Assembly: GCA_021801025.1 (NCBI GenBank)
Contig: JAJYYK010000002.1
Location: 186,001-250,000 of the forward strand
Length of the DNA stretch: 64,000 bases
Reading direction: 5' to 3'
Source of the DNA: Pseudomonadota bacterium
GTDB taxonomy: Bacteria; Pseudomonadota; Gammaproteobacteria; Burkholderiales; Sulfuriferulaceae
Shown: positions 37,351 to 46,942 of the stretch, piece by piece
Position numbering within the stretch: the first letter of the stretch is position 1
Layout: each line of letters begins with the position of its first letter
The notes under the pieces: model-generated
The model's input: only the letters and a program-made list of their open reading frames with translations
Database searches by the model: none
What the model was told of the DNA's origin: nothing
Position numbers and translations under genes: made by a program

Positions 37351-38418
37351 TTAAATCAGCGCCACCGATTTCACTTGCACCCAAATACTTTCACCCATTT
37401 GAAGACCGAGCGCGGTCGCAGCACGCTTGGTCAAGCGTGCAAGCAACAATGAAGTACCCACACGAACCTGCACCAAAGCCAAACCGGGATGCGTGTCATC
37501 CAATATTGCCGTGATGTGGCCCTGCAAGCTGTTTTGTATACTGCTTTGTTCGGGCGGGTGTCGCGCCAAACTGACATCCCGGGCAAGAATAAGCAGCCTG
37601 ACTTTTTTACCCACTGGCAAGTCGTGGTCCCGCATCCACAAACCACCGCCCGGGAAATCCATCCGTGCCAAATGCCATGGCATGTCGATTGCGCCCACTT
37701 GACCATCAATAATCGCGCCGATGTCTTCGTCACGCTGGAAGCGTTGATCGGGTTGTGCCATCGCCACAGACATGGGTCTGTTTGAAATCACCTGCCCCGC
37801 TTCCATCACCACCAAATGATCCGCCAAACGCGCCACCTCATGATGGTCGTGGCTGACATACAAGACAGGAATGGCCAGCTCATCGCGCAGGCGTTCCAGA
37901 TAAGGGAAAATATCCTGTTTGCGCTGCACATCCAGCGCCGCCAAAGGCTCATCCATCAACAAAATTTTCGGGTTAATCAGCAAAGCCCGTGCAATCGCGA
38001 CGCGCTGACGCTCCCCGCCAGAAAGTCCTTGCGGTTGCCGCTGGAGCAGATGAGCGATGCCCAACAAGTCAACAATGTGTTCAAAATGAGTAAGCTGGCC
38101 TGATTTCGTCCGTTTGACACCATACTGCAAATTGCCCATGACGCTCAAATGGGCGAACAAACTGGCTTCCTGAAACACATAACCCAGTGGCCGCCGATAG
38201 GGTGCCAGCCAGGTACTTTGGTCTTGCCACACCTCACCCAGAACGGAAAGCAAGCCTTCTGGCGCACGCTCCAACCCGGCAATGCAACGCAACAACGTGG
38301 TTTTACCCGAACCGGAAGTGCCAAAAAAAGCCGTCACGCCGCGCCCGGGCAACACCAAATCCACATCAAGTTGAAAACCCGAACGGTCAAGCCGGAAACG
38401 CGCAACGATGTCGCTCAT
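37351..38418 (-). CDS. modC: ModC, molybdate ABC transporter ATPase
   Basis: A 355-residue ATPase with Walker [10 protein letters not shown], signature [15 protein letters not shown], Walker [13 protein letters not shown] and H-loop [11 protein letters not shown]-terminal Mop/TOBE domain (about 290-350) binds molybdate and allows feedback inhibition of transport. It overlaps modB by four bases (ATGA). Confidence 0.95.
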   Translation of the reverse strand: MSDIVARFRLDRSGFQLDVDLVLPGRGVTAFFGTSGSGKTTLLRCIAGLERAPEGLLSVLGEVWQDQSTWLAPYRRPLGYVFQEASLFAHLSVMGNLQYGVKRTKSGQLTHFEHIVDLLGIAHLLQRQPQGLSGGERQRVAIARALLINPKILLMDEPLAALDVQRKQDIFPYLERLRDELAIPVLYVSHDHHEVARLADHLVVMEAGQVISNRPMSVAMAQPDQRFQRDEDIGAIIDGQVGAIDMPWHLARMDFPGGGLWMRDHDLPVGKKVRLLILARDVSLARHPPEQSSIQNSLQGHITAILDDTHPGLALVQVRVGTSLLLARLTKRAATALGLQMGESIWVQVKSVALI

Positions 38419-39104
38419 GAAACACCGTCCTGTCGCCTGGCAGGTTGCCTCGCGTACACCAGCAACAGCACCAGGAATGAAAACAACAACAGCATCAGCG
38501 CAAGATGATTAGCCTCTGCATATTCCAGCGCCTCCACATGATCGAAAATTTGCAGGGAGGCTACCCGTGTAATGCCGGGTAAATTGCCGCCGATCATCAA
38601 TACCACGCCAAATTCACCCACAGTGTGGGCGAAACTCAGGGTGATTGCGGTCAGAAAAGCGGGCCAGGTCAAAGGCAGCACCACCGTAAAAAAAGCATCC
38701 AGCGGGGAGGCACGCAAGGTGGCTGCCACTTCCAGCGGCCGGTCGCCCAACGCCTCAAAGGCGTTTTGCAACGGTTGAACCATAAAGGGCAATGCATACA
38801 ACACCGAAGCGACGAGCAAACCGGCAAAGCTGAACGGCAACGGAGCTATGCCTAATGTGTGAGTAAGCATGCCCAATGGGCCTTGGGGGCCCATGGCAAT
38901 AAGCAGGTAAAACCCGAGCACAGACGGCGGCAAAACCAGGGGCATGGCCACCGTCACGCTGACCAGCACCTTCCACCATGCCCGGCTGTGCGCCAGCCAC
39001 CATGCAATGGGCGTGCCGATCAGCAATAAAATGGCCGTGACGCTACCAGCCAGCTCCAGGCTTAATACGAGGGATTGCAGATCGCCGTCACTCAAAAACA
39101 TCAT
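38415..39104 (-). CDS. modB: ModB, molybdate ABC transporter permease
   Basis: A 229-residue inner-membrane permease with about five membrane helices. The ModC-coupling loop and the conserved [18 protein letters not shown] segment are typical of ModB. It is the second gene of modABC. Confidence 0.95.
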   Translation of the reverse strand: MMFLSDGDLQSLVLSLELAGSVTAILLLIGTPIAWWLAHSRAWWKVLVSVTVAMPLVLPPSVLGFYLLIAMGPQGPLGMLTHTLGIAPLPFSFAGLLVASVLYALPFMVQPLQNAFEALGDRPLEVAATLRASPLDAFFTVVLPLTWPAFLTAITLSFAHTVGEFGVVLMIGGNLPGITRVASLQIFDHVEALEYAEANHLALMLLLFSFLVLLLVYARQPARRQDGVS

Positions 39105-39122
39105 GCCTCGCCTTTGCGTACG

Positions 39123-39893
39123 CTATTTGGTTGTGGCAACGGATGGCAACACAAACCCGTATTGGGTCATAATGGCCCGTGCAGGTGTGCTGTTCATATA
39201 GGCCACAAACTGGTGCGCCAGCGGATTCTCAGCACCATGACTGGTGATCACATAGGCTTGCTCCATAGGGCTATGCAGGGAATCGGGGATCAACCAGTAG
39301 CCACCTTGACTGGCCAGCTGGGGATTAACGGCCAAAGAAAGCGCGATGATGCCGACTTGCGCATTCCCGGTTTGGACGAATTGCGCCGTTTGTGCGATGT
39401 TCTCACCGTACACCAGCTTGGGTTCAACCTTGTCCCACAGACCAGCTGAACGCAAAGCTTCTTCCGCCCGTTGTCCATATGGGGCATGTTTTGGATTGGC
39501 AATTGCAATGCGGGTAATACTGGGATCAGTGAGGCTGGACAAGCTCATTTTGCTGGCGTTCCGTGTTGCACTCCACAATACGATGCGTCCCATCGCATAA
39601 GGAATCACCGGGGAAGCGGTCATTTTCATTTGCGCCAACTTGCGCGGGAAACCAATGTCGGCAGAAAAAAACACATCATACGGCGCGCCTTGCGTAATTT
39701 GAGTGGTGAAATTTCCCGACGAACCGTAAACCACCTTGATCTCATCATTGGGATGAGTACTTTTAAAATTGTGGATCAGGTCATCCATCGCAAACTTCAG
39801 GTCAGCAGCGGCCGCAATGGTCATGGTTTCGGCATGAACCGCCAGAGAAAATAACAGCGCACAGCCAAGCAGTAACAATCGAATGAATTTCAT
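39123..39893 (-). CDS. modA: ModA, periplasmic molybdate-binding protein
   Basis: A 256-residue exported binding protein. The signal peptide MKFIRLLLLGCALLFSLAVHA precedes the mature start ETMTIAAAADLKFAMDDL. The oxyanion-contact segment VVYGSSGNFTTQI and GAPYDVFFSAD are family hallmarks. The ATG at 39893 has an AGAGGG site; a frame from 40007 would run through the operator region. The ModE operator lies 55 bases upstream. Confidence 0.95.
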   Translation of the reverse strand: MKFIRLLLLGCALLFSLAVHAETMTIAAAADLKFAMDDLIHNFKSTHPNDEIKVVYGSSGNFTTQITQGAPYDVFFSADIGFPRKLAQMKMTASPVIPYAMGRIVLWSATRNASKMSLSSLTDPSITRIAIANPKHAPYGQRAEEALRSAGLWDKVEPKLVYGENIAQTAQFVQTGNAQVGIIALSLAVNPQLASQGGYWLIPDSLHSPMEQAYVITSHGAENPLAHQFVAYMNSTPARAIMTQYGFVLPSVATTK

Positions 39894-39947
39894 ATCAACC
39901 CTCTTTTCAAGATGATGCATTATAAAATAATGTCGTGTTTCAGACAG

Positions 39948-39971
39948 CGTTATATCATCCAGTATATAACG
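39948..39971. promoter_or_regulatory. ModE operator at the modA promoter
   Basis: CGTTATAT (39948-39955) and ATATAACG (39964-39971) form a perfect inverted repeat with an 8-base spacer. This is the classic ModE box. It implies repression of modABC when molybdate is plentiful. Confidence 0.85.
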
Positions 39972-40065
39972 ATATGTTATAAAGCAGAATTCATGCCAAA
40001 AATGCATCTCGCATCTGTTGCAAATTTTGCGTCACTTCTCATCGTGTTCGGGCGGCATCAAGTTA

Positions 40066-40510
40066 GATGAGATGGTCATTGCCGCGATAGCCTGCTATCC
40101 ATCTCAAATTCCAGGTAATAAATTCTGAAATGGTCTTCCATTTTGCCCGCCTCCGGTATAGAGCCGACACGTTCCGGGTACTGCAACAGAACAGCAAACC
40201 ATTAAAATATTCCAGTACGCGCAGAAACACACTTGCCACAGCATTCATGGTGATGTTGTCGCCACGGCGTTTGATGTACACATCCGCCGCGTCTATCAGC
40301 ATCACGGCATCCCAACGCTGGGCGCGGGTCAAAATCTCGTTGAGTACCGTTTCCATCGCGGACACTCAGCCCCATCTGACCTGAGTGCACGCGATACAGC
40401 GGACTGTTTGATGATTTCGGAATACACTTCGGCGGTGAGTGTTTTGCCCACGCCCGCCGGACCTGCGCGCAACACCGTGGTTTTGACCATGAGCTCAACA
40501 TAGGGACGCT
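40066..40510 (-). pseudogene. Decayed AAA+ ATPase fragment
   Basis: One frame from 40492 reads MVKTTVLRAGPAGVGKTLTA, with an intact Walker A. After a shift, a second frame reads NEILTRAQRWDAVMLIDAAD, where the Walker B Glu has become Ala, then VYIKRRGDNITMNAVASVFL. Together they match the core of a phage/plasmid-type AAA ATPase, but N- and C-terminal parts are missing and the frame is broken. Confidence 0.65.
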
Positions 40511-40525
40511 CTATTTACAATTTCG

Positions 40526-41008
40526 TTACTGGTTGCCTTCCAGAATTTCCAGCGCCACCAATTGAGCGTTCAAAGCCTCTCGCCCCCAGGAACCGGCTTC
40601 ATTGTCAAAAATTGGGTCATGCTCCAGCGCTGCGGTGGCTTGCGAATCTGACCAAAAAATCTTGTGTCTTGGGCTACGCTGCGCCAAAGCAGCGACACAC
40701 GCATCGATTTCACTGACTGCTTCGACGTCAAACACGCCTTCACCCAGCAAATAATCCGCACGGTACAGCGGCGTATCCCAACCATGCTTTTCACCCAAGT
40801 TACAAATGGCCGGAAATTCCTCACGCGCATCGGCAGCGTCGGCGATTTTTCCGACCAGGTCAAGCAATTCTCTCGCAGTCACGACATCGAATATTTCCCA
40901 TTCTTTGCGCGCATCGCTGACGTAAATTTTACGCAACAAGTCCTGCCGGTCAAATGCAAACCAAGCATGCGCTTTACTTTTTCCTGGAAATTCAACAATA
41001 TAAATCAT
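40526..41008 (-). CDS. Unrecognised 160-aa protein
   Basis: I do not recognise the family. The protein is acidic and soluble, with Trp/Tyr-rich early sequence (HAWFAFDRQDLLRKIYVSD) and no signal, helix or metal motif. An AGGAGG ribosome site precedes the ATG. It sits between the decayed ATPase and the amine oxidase, all on the minus strand. Confidence 0.6.
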   Translation of the reverse strand: MIYIVEFPGKSKAHAWFAFDRQDLLRKIYVSDARKEWEIFDVVTARELLDLVGKIADAADAREEFPAICNLGEKHGWDTPLYRADYLLGEGVFDVEAVSEIDACVAALAQRSPRHKIFWSDSQATAALEHDPIFDNEAGSWGREALNAQLVALEILEGNQ

Positions 41009-41068
41009 AACCCCTCCTTTACGACATGGATTTCCGGGTGAAAATCACCCCTTCACCATTCAGCCCGA

Positions 41069-42175
41069 CTAATACGTAAACAAAGCACGCACCTCATCAG
41101 GCTGGTGTGTGAGCAGATAAACAACACGCTCACTCGCTTCCAGCGCTCCTTCCAGGTATCCCGCCGCATAGCCCGCCGTTTCAGACCCACCAAAATAGAG
41201 TGTGGCATCCCAAAAAGACCGGCGTAATAACGCATCGTCGTATAATGGGCGTACTGCGGACGGAACGCGATCCAGCGCGCTACAGGTATAGGGTTCATTC
41301 GCCCAGTCTTGTATATGCTGCACGCCTTGATCCGCCTCGCTGCCGAAAAGCTGCACCAATTGGCTCTCAATGAGCAAGGGCATGCCGGTCTGAAATGAAG
41401 CACGCAATTCTGGCGTTAAAGCGATAAACCCACCCAGGGCGGCCCGCTCGCCAGCGGCATCGCACGCATCAAAGGTTTCGTAAAGCATCGCTTGTTCATG
41501 TTCAACAAAGGCATTGCCAGCCAGACCGGCAGCGCGCCAAAAGGGATGTGGAAATGCCACCAGCACCTTGGCCTGATTGGCCATCCAGGTTTGCGTCGCA
41601 CGCATGCGCTGGTGCAGCGCCTCATCCAGTGGCGGATCAAAACGCACGGTCTCTTCCAGCACGCGCGGCGGCACGGTCAGCACCACCCGCCGTGCCAGGA
41701 TCTGCGTGATGCCGTCAGCGCTGCGAAAATGCAACTCAACATGATTGTGCTGTTTGACCACGGCAATCAACTCATGCGCCAGATGCACAGTATGATCCGG
41801 CAACTTTGCCGCCAGCGCCCGCACGAGACGCGACATCCCGCCCGCCAAACGCTGTGCACCCTGGTGTATGCCATCCGTTGAGTAAACTTCAGGAACTTTC
41901 TCCGGGTCATGGAGCCGCAATACCTGCCCCTGATCATACTGAGGGAAAGCCGTCAACCCAAGTGCCGCCACCATTCTGGCCATGCGTGGCTGCGTCTTTG
42001 GCCAAAACCAGGCAGGTCCCATGTCCAGGGCGGTGTCCCCATCATGTTGGGTCAAGATGCGGCCACCCAAACGATCTCGTGCTTCATACAGCGCGAACGT
42101 TCGGCCTTGTTGCTGTAATCCATTCGCCAGGGCCAGACCACTTAAACCGCCACCCACTATCGCCGTGTCCAGCAT
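41069..42175 (-). CDS. FAD-dependent amine oxidoreductase
   Basis: A 368-residue flavin monoamine-oxidase-family protein. The dinucleotide-binding start is VGGGLSGLALANGL, followed by ALYEARDRLGGRI, the second FAD contact GGMSRLVRALA and a C-terminal GSETAGYAAGYLEGAL. The FAD fold is clear; the substrate is not. The ATG at 42175 follows GGAG; a GTG four codons upstream is possible. A -24/-12 element and an exact NifA site lie upstream, which predicts expression during nitrogen fixation. Confidence 0.85.
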   Translation of the reverse strand: MLDTAIVGGGLSGLALANGLQQQGRTFALYEARDRLGGRILTQHDGDTALDMGPAWFWPKTQPRMARMVAALGLTAFPQYDQGQVLRLHDPEKVPEVYSTDGIHQGAQRLAGGMSRLVRALAAKLPDHTVHLAHELIAVVKQHNHVELHFRSADGITQILARRVVLTVPPRVLEETVRFDPPLDEALHQRMRATQTWMANQAKVLVAFPHPFWRAAGLAGNAFVEHEQAMLYETFDACDAAGERAALGGFIALTPELRASFQTGMPLLIESQLVQLFGSEADQGVQHIQDWANEPYTCSALDRVPSAVRPLYDDALLRRSFWDATLYFGGSETAGYAAGYLEGALEASERVVYLLTHQPDEVRALFTY

Positions 42176-42208
42176 ATCTTTCTCCACCAGTCATATCATT
42201 TCTTGTCT

Positions 42209-42224
42209 AGCAAATACCATTCCC
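42209..42224 (-). promoter_or_regulatory. Candidate sigma-54 promoter of the amine oxidase gene
   Basis: The minus strand reads GGGAATGGTATTTGCT, with a perfect TTGCT and correct 12-base spacing. The predicted start is near 42198, 23 bases before the ATG. The NifA site centre is about 118 bases upstream. Confidence 0.6.
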
Positions 42225-42308
42225 CGTGGGAACGGTGCATTTATTCGCCCAATAACGCCATCTTTAGCGTGTTTACAGGAAACAAACCTCCTTATCGTGA
42301 TGTCGCAC

Positions 42309-42324
42309 TGTCGTGTTTACGACA
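42309..42324. promoter_or_regulatory. NifA upstream activator site, shared divergent
   Basis: TGTCGTGTTTACGACA is an exact TGT-N10-ACA and a perfect six-base inverted repeat. It lies between two divergent -24/-12 elements. Confidence 0.7.
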
Positions 42325-42474
42325 AAACGCATCAGCCATCTTGTGCCATATGTCGCATTGCGGCAACACAGTCTGTTTACACTATAACTACAAAATAGAT
42401 CTTTGGCTTTTATCTTACTGATTTAAGCCACTTGAAGTGCGCACAACGCAGCACCACGCCCACTCAAGCCAGTT

Positions 42475-42490
42475 TGGTATGATTTATGCA
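42475..42490 (+). promoter_or_regulatory. Candidate sigma-54 promoter of the 97-aa ORF and dadA
   Basis: TGGTATGATTTATGCA has GG and GC 12 bases apart; its TGGTATG half is identical to that of the iscS promoter. The predicted start near 42501 leaves a 27-base leader. The NifA site is about 185 bases upstream, farther than usual. Confidence 0.6.
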
Positions 42491-42527
42491 TATCTAAAGT
42501 ACCTTATGTCAACAACAGGAGACCGTC

Positions 42528-42821
42528 ATGACCGCCATTACCGAAGTCGTCCTTGATATTCAGGGACAAGATGCCTGGATTGCCTCACAGGAAAATATCA
42601 ACAGTGGAATCACCGCAGCGCTTGCTGTGTTTGCACGACACGATGCAAACCTGCTGGAGTGCGCCAAAGCCAATGAAAAATTGTTACGCGGCAACGACCT
42701 GCTCAGCGAGCAAGAAGTACATTTGTGCCTCATTTGGGATGAAGCGGATTACGCCGCATTCCACGCCATTACTGTGGGATGGTTAAGCCGGGATATTGAT
42801 ATTGAAATCACCGTGCATTAA
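42528..42821 (+). CDS. Unrecognised 97-aa protein
   Basis: I do not recognise the family. It is a small acidic soluble protein (ITEVVLDIQGQDAWIASQEN, ending DIDIEITVH) with two Cys that are not paired as a metal site. A strong AGGAGA ribosome site precedes the ATG. It lies behind a candidate NifA-dependent promoter and 85 bases ahead of dadA. Confidence 0.68.
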   Translation: MTAITEVVLDIQGQDAWIASQENINSGITAALAVFARHDANLLECAKANEKLLRGNDLLSEQEVHLCLIWDEADYAAFHAITVGWLSRDIDIEITVH

Positions 42822-42906
42822 ATCAGGTAAATTGATTTGGTCGGCAGTTAGTAAAGCAAAAGGATAAACTTTTCTTTCGGACTGTTGGGATGATGGGAGC
42901 ATTGCG

Positions 42907-44172
42907 ATGCATGTTGTCATTTTGGGCAGTGGTGTTGTGGGGGTCACCAGTGCTTACTATTTGGCACGTGCCGGTTTTCAGGTCACGGTCATTGATCGAC
43001 AGCCGGATTCCGCCCTGGAAACCAGTTTCGCCAATGCTGGGCAAATCTCGCCCGGCTACTCGACACCCTGGGCCGCTCCCGGCATTCCACTCAAGGCCCT
43101 CAAATGGCTGACACAACGTCATGCACCACTGTCCATCCACCATGACGGCTCACTCTGGCAACTGCAATGGATGGTCATGTTGTTACGTCAATGTTCCGCC
43201 GACCGATATGCCATCAATAAAGAACGGATGCTCAGGCTGGCCGAATACAGCCGGGATTGTTTGCGCGAACTGCGCACACGCGAACACCTTGCCTATGAAG
43301 CGCGCACGCTGGGCACACTGCAAATTTTCCGCAGCGCGCAACAACTCGATGCCATCGGCAAGGACATTGCCGTGCTGGCACAATACGGCGTGCCCTATCA
43401 ATTGTTAAACCGGGGCGAATGCATCAACATGGAACCTGCGCTGGCTTCGGTCCAACACAAATTAAGTGGCGGACTGCATCTGTCTGGAGATGAAACGGGC
43501 GACTGCCAAATCTTTACCCGGCATCTGGCGCAAGCCGCGCAAGCCTTGGGCGTTAACTTTCGCTACCGCTTGCCCGTCACCAGATTGATCAGCGAACATG
43601 GCAAGATCGTTGGCGTGGAAGCCGGTAGCGAACGCATCGTCGGCGATCACTATGTGGTCGCTTTGGGCAGTTACTCGCGCGAACTGTTACAGCAAGTCCA
43701 CCTGAACATTCCGGTTTATCCGGTCAAAGGTTATTCACTGACCATCCCGATTAAAGATGCCTCTGCCGCACCTGTTTCCACGATCATGGACGAGACTTAC
43801 AAAGTGGCCATCACCCGTTTTGACCTGCGGATTCGCGTCGGCGGCATGGCCGAACTGGCCGGTTTCGACTTGACGCTGAATCCACGACGACGAAAAACGC
43901 TGGAAATGGTGGTCAATGACCTGTTCCCGCACAGCGGCGACCTGTCCAGCGCAAGCTTCTGGACCGGCCTGCGCCCCATGACCCCAGACGGCACGCCCAT
44001 TATCGGCGCCACCTGCCATGACAACTTGTGGCTCAACACCGGGCACGGCACCTTGGGCTGGACCATGGCATGCGGCTCTGCACAGGTGCTGGCCGACCTG
44101 ATGGCAGGTAACAGCCCGGCAATCCGTACGGATGATCTGGGTGTGGGTCGATATTCTGCCCGCCACGCTTAA
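42907..44172 (+). CDS. dadA: D-amino acid dehydrogenase small subunit (DadA-like)
   Basis: A 421-residue FAD enzyme with N-terminal [21 protein letters not shown], the DadA-type [30 protein letters not shown], and the C-terminal [33 protein letters not shown] split over two blocks. DadA oxidises D-amino acids, feeding electrons to the quinone pool. The ribosome site is GGAG. It may share the NifA-type promoter of the 97-aa ORF. Confidence 0.88.
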   Translation: MHVVILGSGVVGVTSAYYLARAGFQVTVIDRQPDSALETSFANAGQISPGYSTPWAAPGIPLKALKWLTQRHAPLSIHHDGSLWQLQWMVMLLRQCSADRYAINKERMLRLAEYSRDCLRELRTREHLAYEARTLGTLQIFRSAQQLDAIGKDIAVLAQYGVPYQLLNRGECINMEPALASVQHKLSGGLHLSGDETGDCQIFTRHLAQAAQALGVNFRYRLPVTRLISEHGKIVGVEAGSERIVGDHYVVALGSYSRELLQQVHLNIPVYPVKGYSLTIPIKDASAAPVSTIMDETYKVAITRFDLRIRVGGMAELAGFDLTLNPRRRKTLEMVVNDLFPHSGDLSSASFWTGLRPMTPDGTPIIGATCHDNLWLNTGHGTLGWTMACGSAQVLADLMAGNSPAIRTDDLGVGRYSARHA

Positions 44173-44177
44173 AAGTT

Positions 44178-44849
44178 TCAAACCAATGCCTGCTTCCAGC
44201 TGCGTAGCGGGACGCATGTCTGCAGGCGATGAATAGCGCTCCCGGCAAGCGACGCATCAATTCCATGACCAACAGACGGTGCAATATCCACAGTGACGTC
44301 GCCTTGTAGTTCCAAGAGTCTTTCATAAGCCTCATAGGCATGTTCAACCGGTATGATATTGTCATTTTCGCCATGGAACAAATGCACCGTGGTTAATTCG
44401 GGTGCTTTTTCGGGAAGCTTTGCATACCGCCCGGAAAACGCCAATACTCTTCCAACCCGGCCGTCATGCGCCGCGCTGAATTCCAGCGCCATCATCGCCC
44501 CTTGCGAAAATCCCACCAGCGCCGTATCCGGGGGCAAGACAGTCAGACGATCCTGGGCATGTCGCACCAGCGTAAACAACGGCTGCATGGCTTCGGTAAT
44601 GCGTGCCGGACTGTTTTCCTCTGTCAACCCACTGAGTGAGAACCACTGCCGTCCCTCTCCCCCACCGTCGAAAGGAAAGGTACCCTCCGGAATCAGGAAT
44701 GCTGCGTCAGGATAAACGGTACGCAACTGATTGGCCAACGGCACCATGTCAGATGAGTTTGTCCCCACGCCATGCAGCAGAATAAAAAGCTGTTTGGGTC
44801 TTACAGAACCAGGCAACAATTCTATGCCGCGAAAAATATATTCAGTCAT
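44178..44849 (-). CDS. Phospholipase/carboxylesterase-family hydrolase
   Basis: A 223-residue cytosolic alpha/beta hydrolase of the acyl-protein thioesterase/YpfH type: FILLHGVGTNSSDM, nucleophile ALVGFSQGAMMALE, Asp in HGENDNIIP and His in SVGHGID. It converges on dadA with a five-base gap. Substrate unknown. Confidence 0.85.
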   Translation of the reverse strand: MTEYIFRGIELLPGSVRPKQLFILLHGVGTNSSDMVPLANQLRTVYPDAAFLIPEGTFPFDGGGEGRQWFSLSGLTEENSPARITEAMQPLFTLVRHAQDRLTVLPPDTALVGFSQGAMMALEFSAAHDGRVGRVLAFSGRYAKLPEKAPELTTVHLFHGENDNIIPVEHAYEAYERLLELQGDVTVDIAPSVGHGIDASLAGSAIHRLQTCVPLRSWKQALV

Positions 44850-44906
44850 TTATTTTCCCTTCAATGTCGCCGATTGATTCAACAGGCAAGCCTTCCGCCC
44901 TCCTGT

Positions 44907-45788
44907 TCACACGTTTGTGTCAGCGAAATGTCCTTTGCGAAAATCGTTGATCGCTTGATCAATTTCTATCTGCGTATTCATGACAAACGGCCCATACTGC
45001 ACAATTGGCTCGCCAAGAGGTTGCCCGGATACCAGGATGACCCTGGCGGATTCTGGTGCAGCAAGTGATATGCCGTCCGAGCCGGGCACATTGGCAAAAA
45101 TAGCCATATGCCCTGCTTCTACTGCCTTTTCACCCACCTGCACTTTGCCCCGGTACACGTAAATGAATGCATTGTGCATTGCAGGCAACGATGTAGAAAA
45201 TGAACTGCCGGCAGGCAGGTCAATATCCAGATAAATTGGCTCGGTCTCATCCCTCACCACGGCACCGGTGACCCCGTTACTCGATCCTGCAATCACGCCT
45301 ACGGAAACGCCCTCCGGCGTGACATAACGGGGAATATTGGCGCTTCGGATGTCGCGGTACCATGGTGTGATCATCTTGTGCCGCGCAGGCAAATTCAACC
45401 ATAGCTGGAAGCCTTCCATGACGCCACTTTCCTGCTCCGGAATTTCGGAATGGATGACCCCGCGTCCAGCTGTCATCCACTGCACATCGCCGCTTTGCAG
45501 CAAGCCTTCATGACCAGCGCTATCGCGATGGCGCATACGTCCGGCGAGCATATAAGTAATTGTCTCAAAACCTCGATGCGGATGGTCGGGAAATCCGGCG
45601 ATGTAATCATCCGGGTTGTCACTCTTGAAAACATCCAGCATCAGAAATGGATCAAGCCGTTGCTGTAAGGACTGCGTCAACACGCGTGTCAGTTTTACAC
45701 CCGCGCCATCACTGGTCGCCCTGCCGACGACGATCTGCTCCACCGTACGGGGATGCGTAACGGCTTCTGGTTTGGTTGTCTGGTTCAT
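44907..45788 (-). CDS. Pirin-family protein
   Basis: A 293-residue double-cupin pirin. The metal site is formed by HPHRGFETITYML, with further His and Glu in MTAGRGVIHSEIPE. Bacterial pirins bind iron and some have quercetinase activity or regulatory roles. The ATG at 45788 has an AAGGAG site. Confidence 0.9.
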   Translation of the reverse strand: MNQTTKPEAVTHPRTVEQIVVGRATSDGAGVKLTRVLTQSLQQRLDPFLMLDVFKSDNPDDYIAGFPDHPHRGFETITYMLAGRMRHRDSAGHEGLLQSGDVQWMTAGRGVIHSEIPEQESGVMEGFQLWLNLPARHKMITPWYRDIRSANIPRYVTPEGVSVGVIAGSSNGVTGAVVRDETEPIYLDIDLPAGSSFSTSLPAMHNAFIYVYRGKVQVGEKAVEAGHMAIFANVPGSDGISLAAPESARVILVSGQPLGEPIVQYGPFVMNTQIEIDQAINDFRKGHFADTNV

Positions 45789-46090
45789 CTCAACACTCCT
45801 TATGTGGTTGCCACGAAACAGCCGCATCAATTTCGATGCCTGCATGGCTTTCTTCTTTCAAGAGTGAGTCATCTTATTCGTTCCAGGGAAAATAATAAAG
45901 GCGGTTATTCAATATTGTCGGTGCAAAATAACCCTGTTCACAGGGTCCTAAATAGCTATCCCAACAAAAAGGTGGTTTTGCGATTAAAATGAGCGATGGA
46001 TTTGTGGTGTAATTGCCGAATGAGTGCGGATTGTGCGAGACAAAGCCACCTGCCTTGCGCCTGCACATTCTTCTGGCATATGTGCATGGG
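45789..46090. other. Gap between pirin and TPR genes, with a small hairpin
   Basis: This 302-base gap has no credible ORF. ACCCTG/CAGGGT (45931-45946, loop TTCA) is a small perfect hairpin that could end the long upstream operon, though only a weak T-tract adjoins it. Confidence 0.45.
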
Positions 46091-46588
46091 TTAGTGAGCC
46101 TTTACATTCGCCTGAAGCACTTCCCTGATCACTGAATACCCCACTGTGTCAGCGGGATCCAATTCTTCCAGTTTATGAATCAGAGCACGACTATCTATAA
46201 ACTTTCCCAAACGCAGACGCATGAAGGCTAATGCTTTGAGGGTGAACAGATAGAAATGCTGTGGTCCCTCACCATGCCATTGGGCTGAACAGGCCGACAG
46301 CTTTGTCCAGTCGGCTGAAAAACCACCCAGCCCGGCAGCCATATCCAAACCTTTCTGCGCAACTTTTTCTGCATCCTCCAGGCGCGCTTTGTAAAAATAG
46401 AACTTGTACAAAGAAAAATACACGGGCAGGCAGTGTGGATCAATGGCCTGAGCGCTCCACAAGATGGCCTCGGCACGTGGTGTTTGTTCATAACAGGCAG
46501 CCGCTTCGCGTAACAACTGGGTGATGACCGGACTGGCCTCGCCACCAAACAGGGTCATTGCATCTCCTGTGGCTTCCAACGCTTTCAT
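46091..46588 (-). CDS. TPR-like helical protein at the end of the nifV/fix operon
   Basis: A 165-residue helical protein with two or three tetratricopeptide-like pairs (AILWSAQAIDPHCLPVYFSL, then ARLEDAEKVAQKGLDMAAGL). Such proteins mediate protein contacts. The ATG at 46588 overlaps the stop of the preceding ferredoxin (TAATG). A second ATG at 46558 has a stronger AGGAG site and could be the true start. It is last in the run and its partner is unknown. Confidence 0.75.
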   Translation of the reverse strand: MKALEATGDAMTLFGGEASPVITQLLREAAACYEQTPRAEAILWSAQAIDPHCLPVYFSLYKFYFYKARLEDAEKVAQKGLDMAAGLGGFSADWTKLSACSAQWHGEGPQHFYLFTLKALAFMRLRLGKFIDSRALIHKLEELDPADTVGYSVIREVLQANVKAH

Positions 46589-46911
46589 TACCAAACGCCG
46601 TCCGCAACCCTCAACCGCTCAACAGGGATATCATTGTCCAGATGCGAATCGAAAATCTCCGCCACATCGGCTTTGGTCACTTTACCGTAGAGTATCCCAT
46701 CGGGGTAAACCAGCACATTCGCACCCTGGTCGCACGGCCCCAAACAACCCGAATAAGTAATTGCAATACGGTCGTAAGCATTGCGCTGCTGTAACGCCTG
46801 CCAAAAAGTTTGCAGCACATCACTGCAGCCTTTTTGTGCACAGGAACCGCGAGGATGGCCTTCAGGGCGGGATTGGGAACACACGAAAACATGCTTAACG
46901 GGTTTGGGCAT
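46588..46911 (-). CDS. Thioredoxin-like [2Fe-2S] ferredoxin
   Basis: A 107-residue ferredoxin with a thioredoxin fold and the spaced ligands of this family: CSQSRPEGHPRGSC at the start and SGCLGPCDQG in the middle. The Clostridium and Azotobacter homologues interact with nitrogenase or are co-regulated with it. It follows two plant-type ferredoxins in the same run. An AAGGAAA site precedes the ATG. Confidence 0.92.
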   Translation of the reverse strand: MPKPVKHVFVCSQSRPEGHPRGSCAQKGCSDVLQTFWQALQQRNAYDRIAITYSGCLGPCDQGANVLVYPDGILYGKVTKADVAEIFDSHLDNDIPVERLRVADGVW

Positions 46912-46942
46912 AATAAATTTCCTTCAGTTTAATTAATGAATC

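Larger units (their letters stand above)
42176..42527. other. Divergent regulatory region with shared NifA site
   Basis: This 352-base gap separates the leftward amine oxidase from the rightward 97-aa ORF. It contains candidate sigma-54 promoters for both and one exact NifA site between them. No ORF was found here. Confidence 0.6.

Noticed and set aside
39894-40062. Molybdenum-cofactor riboswitch upstream of modA
   Set aside because: The region is short and explained by the ModE operator; no matching multi-stem structure was seen.
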